Source of the DNA: Pseudomonadota bacterium
GTDB lineage: Bacteria; Bdellovibrionota; Bacteriovoracia; Bacteriovoracales; Bacteriovoracaceae
Length of the DNA stretch: 53,660 nt
Assembly (NCBI GenBank): GCA_027487685.1
Contig: JAIYDC010000018.1
Location: 1 to 53,660, forward strand
Direction of reading: 5' to 3'
The translations under genes and the position numbers were made by a program. Positions 53,477-53,660 of this stretch are shown one piece after another; the stretch's first letter is position 1; each line of letters begins with the position of its first letter. The notes below the pieces were generated by a model, which saw only the letters and a list, made by a program, of their open reading frames with translations, ran no database searches and was not told where the DNA came from.

Positions 53477-53660
53477 GGCCATTTTAAAACTTACTAACTG
53501 CCATCATGAATTGGTGACTATCGATTCAATTGCAGGATTTTATTTCGATCAAAAATTTTAACCACCAGTGTCGATCTCGTTCATAAACGACGACTTAGCT
53601 TTCCCCTCGTGGGATGAGGTTTTGCAGGGCTGAGGGAATGAGAATTACCTGCCCCAATAA
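53477..53660. other. Window-end gap, no supported gene
   Basis: 184 bases with no tRNA, terminator or clear promoter. On the minus strand an open frame from the window edge runs about 21 codons to a TAA near 53597, which could be the tail of a gene outside the window but cannot be confirmed. Confidence 0.3.

Overview
The window looks like a bacterial chromosome segment of moderate GC from a Gram-negative, probably of the Bdellovibrionota / former Deltaproteobacteria type. That placement is inference. It rests on the mixture of an RNase Y gene with Gram-negative outer-membrane genes, several lipoproteins without Asp at +2 (one giant and Ig-rich with a poly-Gly stretch after the lipobox), a leucine dehydrogenase together with a fused branched-chain-type E1, and the order ftsY-zapA-5-FCL-rny. 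No taxon-specific marker was searched. No phage, transposase, integrase or CRISPR array was seen.

Region 1 (1-13.2 kb) is a housekeeping block. It opens with the 3' part of a 5S rRNA and its terminator, then ftsK on an apparently leaderless promoter. Next comes the translation / envelope cluster rpsB-tsf-(terminator)-pyrH-frr-uppS-cdsA-rseP-tsaB-psd-like-pssA-truA-tig, tightly packed with overlapping stops and starts. dxr, which often sits between frr and uppS, is absent. The psd homologue appears to lack every residue of the decarboxylase catalytic triad.

Region 2 (13.2-28.5 kb) holds a small ComEC-core protein, nadC-nadB (NAD synthesis), mtgA, rimO behind a 5' hairpin, two uncharacterised genes, an EpmA-type lysyl ligase divergent from a CoA-type Nudix hydrolase, and ftsY. 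The run zapA-5-FCL-rny-SDR-membrane protein-mutT and a two-gene unknown membrane module follow.

Region 3 (28.6-45.2 kb) is more accessory and surface-oriented: a CorC/HlyC-type CBS protein, a thioredoxin-reductase-like flavoprotein, a secreted choice-of-anchor A protein, a [2Fe-2S] ferredoxin, leucine dehydrogenase and a lipoprotein with barrel-like features. Then comes a 2536-residue lipoprotein built of 8 + 12 Ig-like repeats, an outer-membrane barrel, a small secreted protein and an AraC regulator. A 3' fragment of a tRNA-Ser lies just after the AraC gene.

Region 4 (45.2-53.7 kb) has a long fused B12-binding radical SAM protein, a secreted subtilase with a large insertion between Asp and His, a lipoprotein, a fused E1 alpha-beta 2-oxoacid dehydrogenase and a TMEM175-family channel. 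Leucine dehydrogenase and the E1 fusion could be consecutive steps of branched-chain amino-acid catabolism, fitting a protein-eating lifestyle. The main points for follow-up are the catalytically dead Psd homologue, recurrent promoters whose -10 box lies only 6-10 bases before the start codon, the tRNA-Ser remnant, the giant lipoprotein with a Cys pair in every Big_1-type repeat, and several structured leaders or operators.
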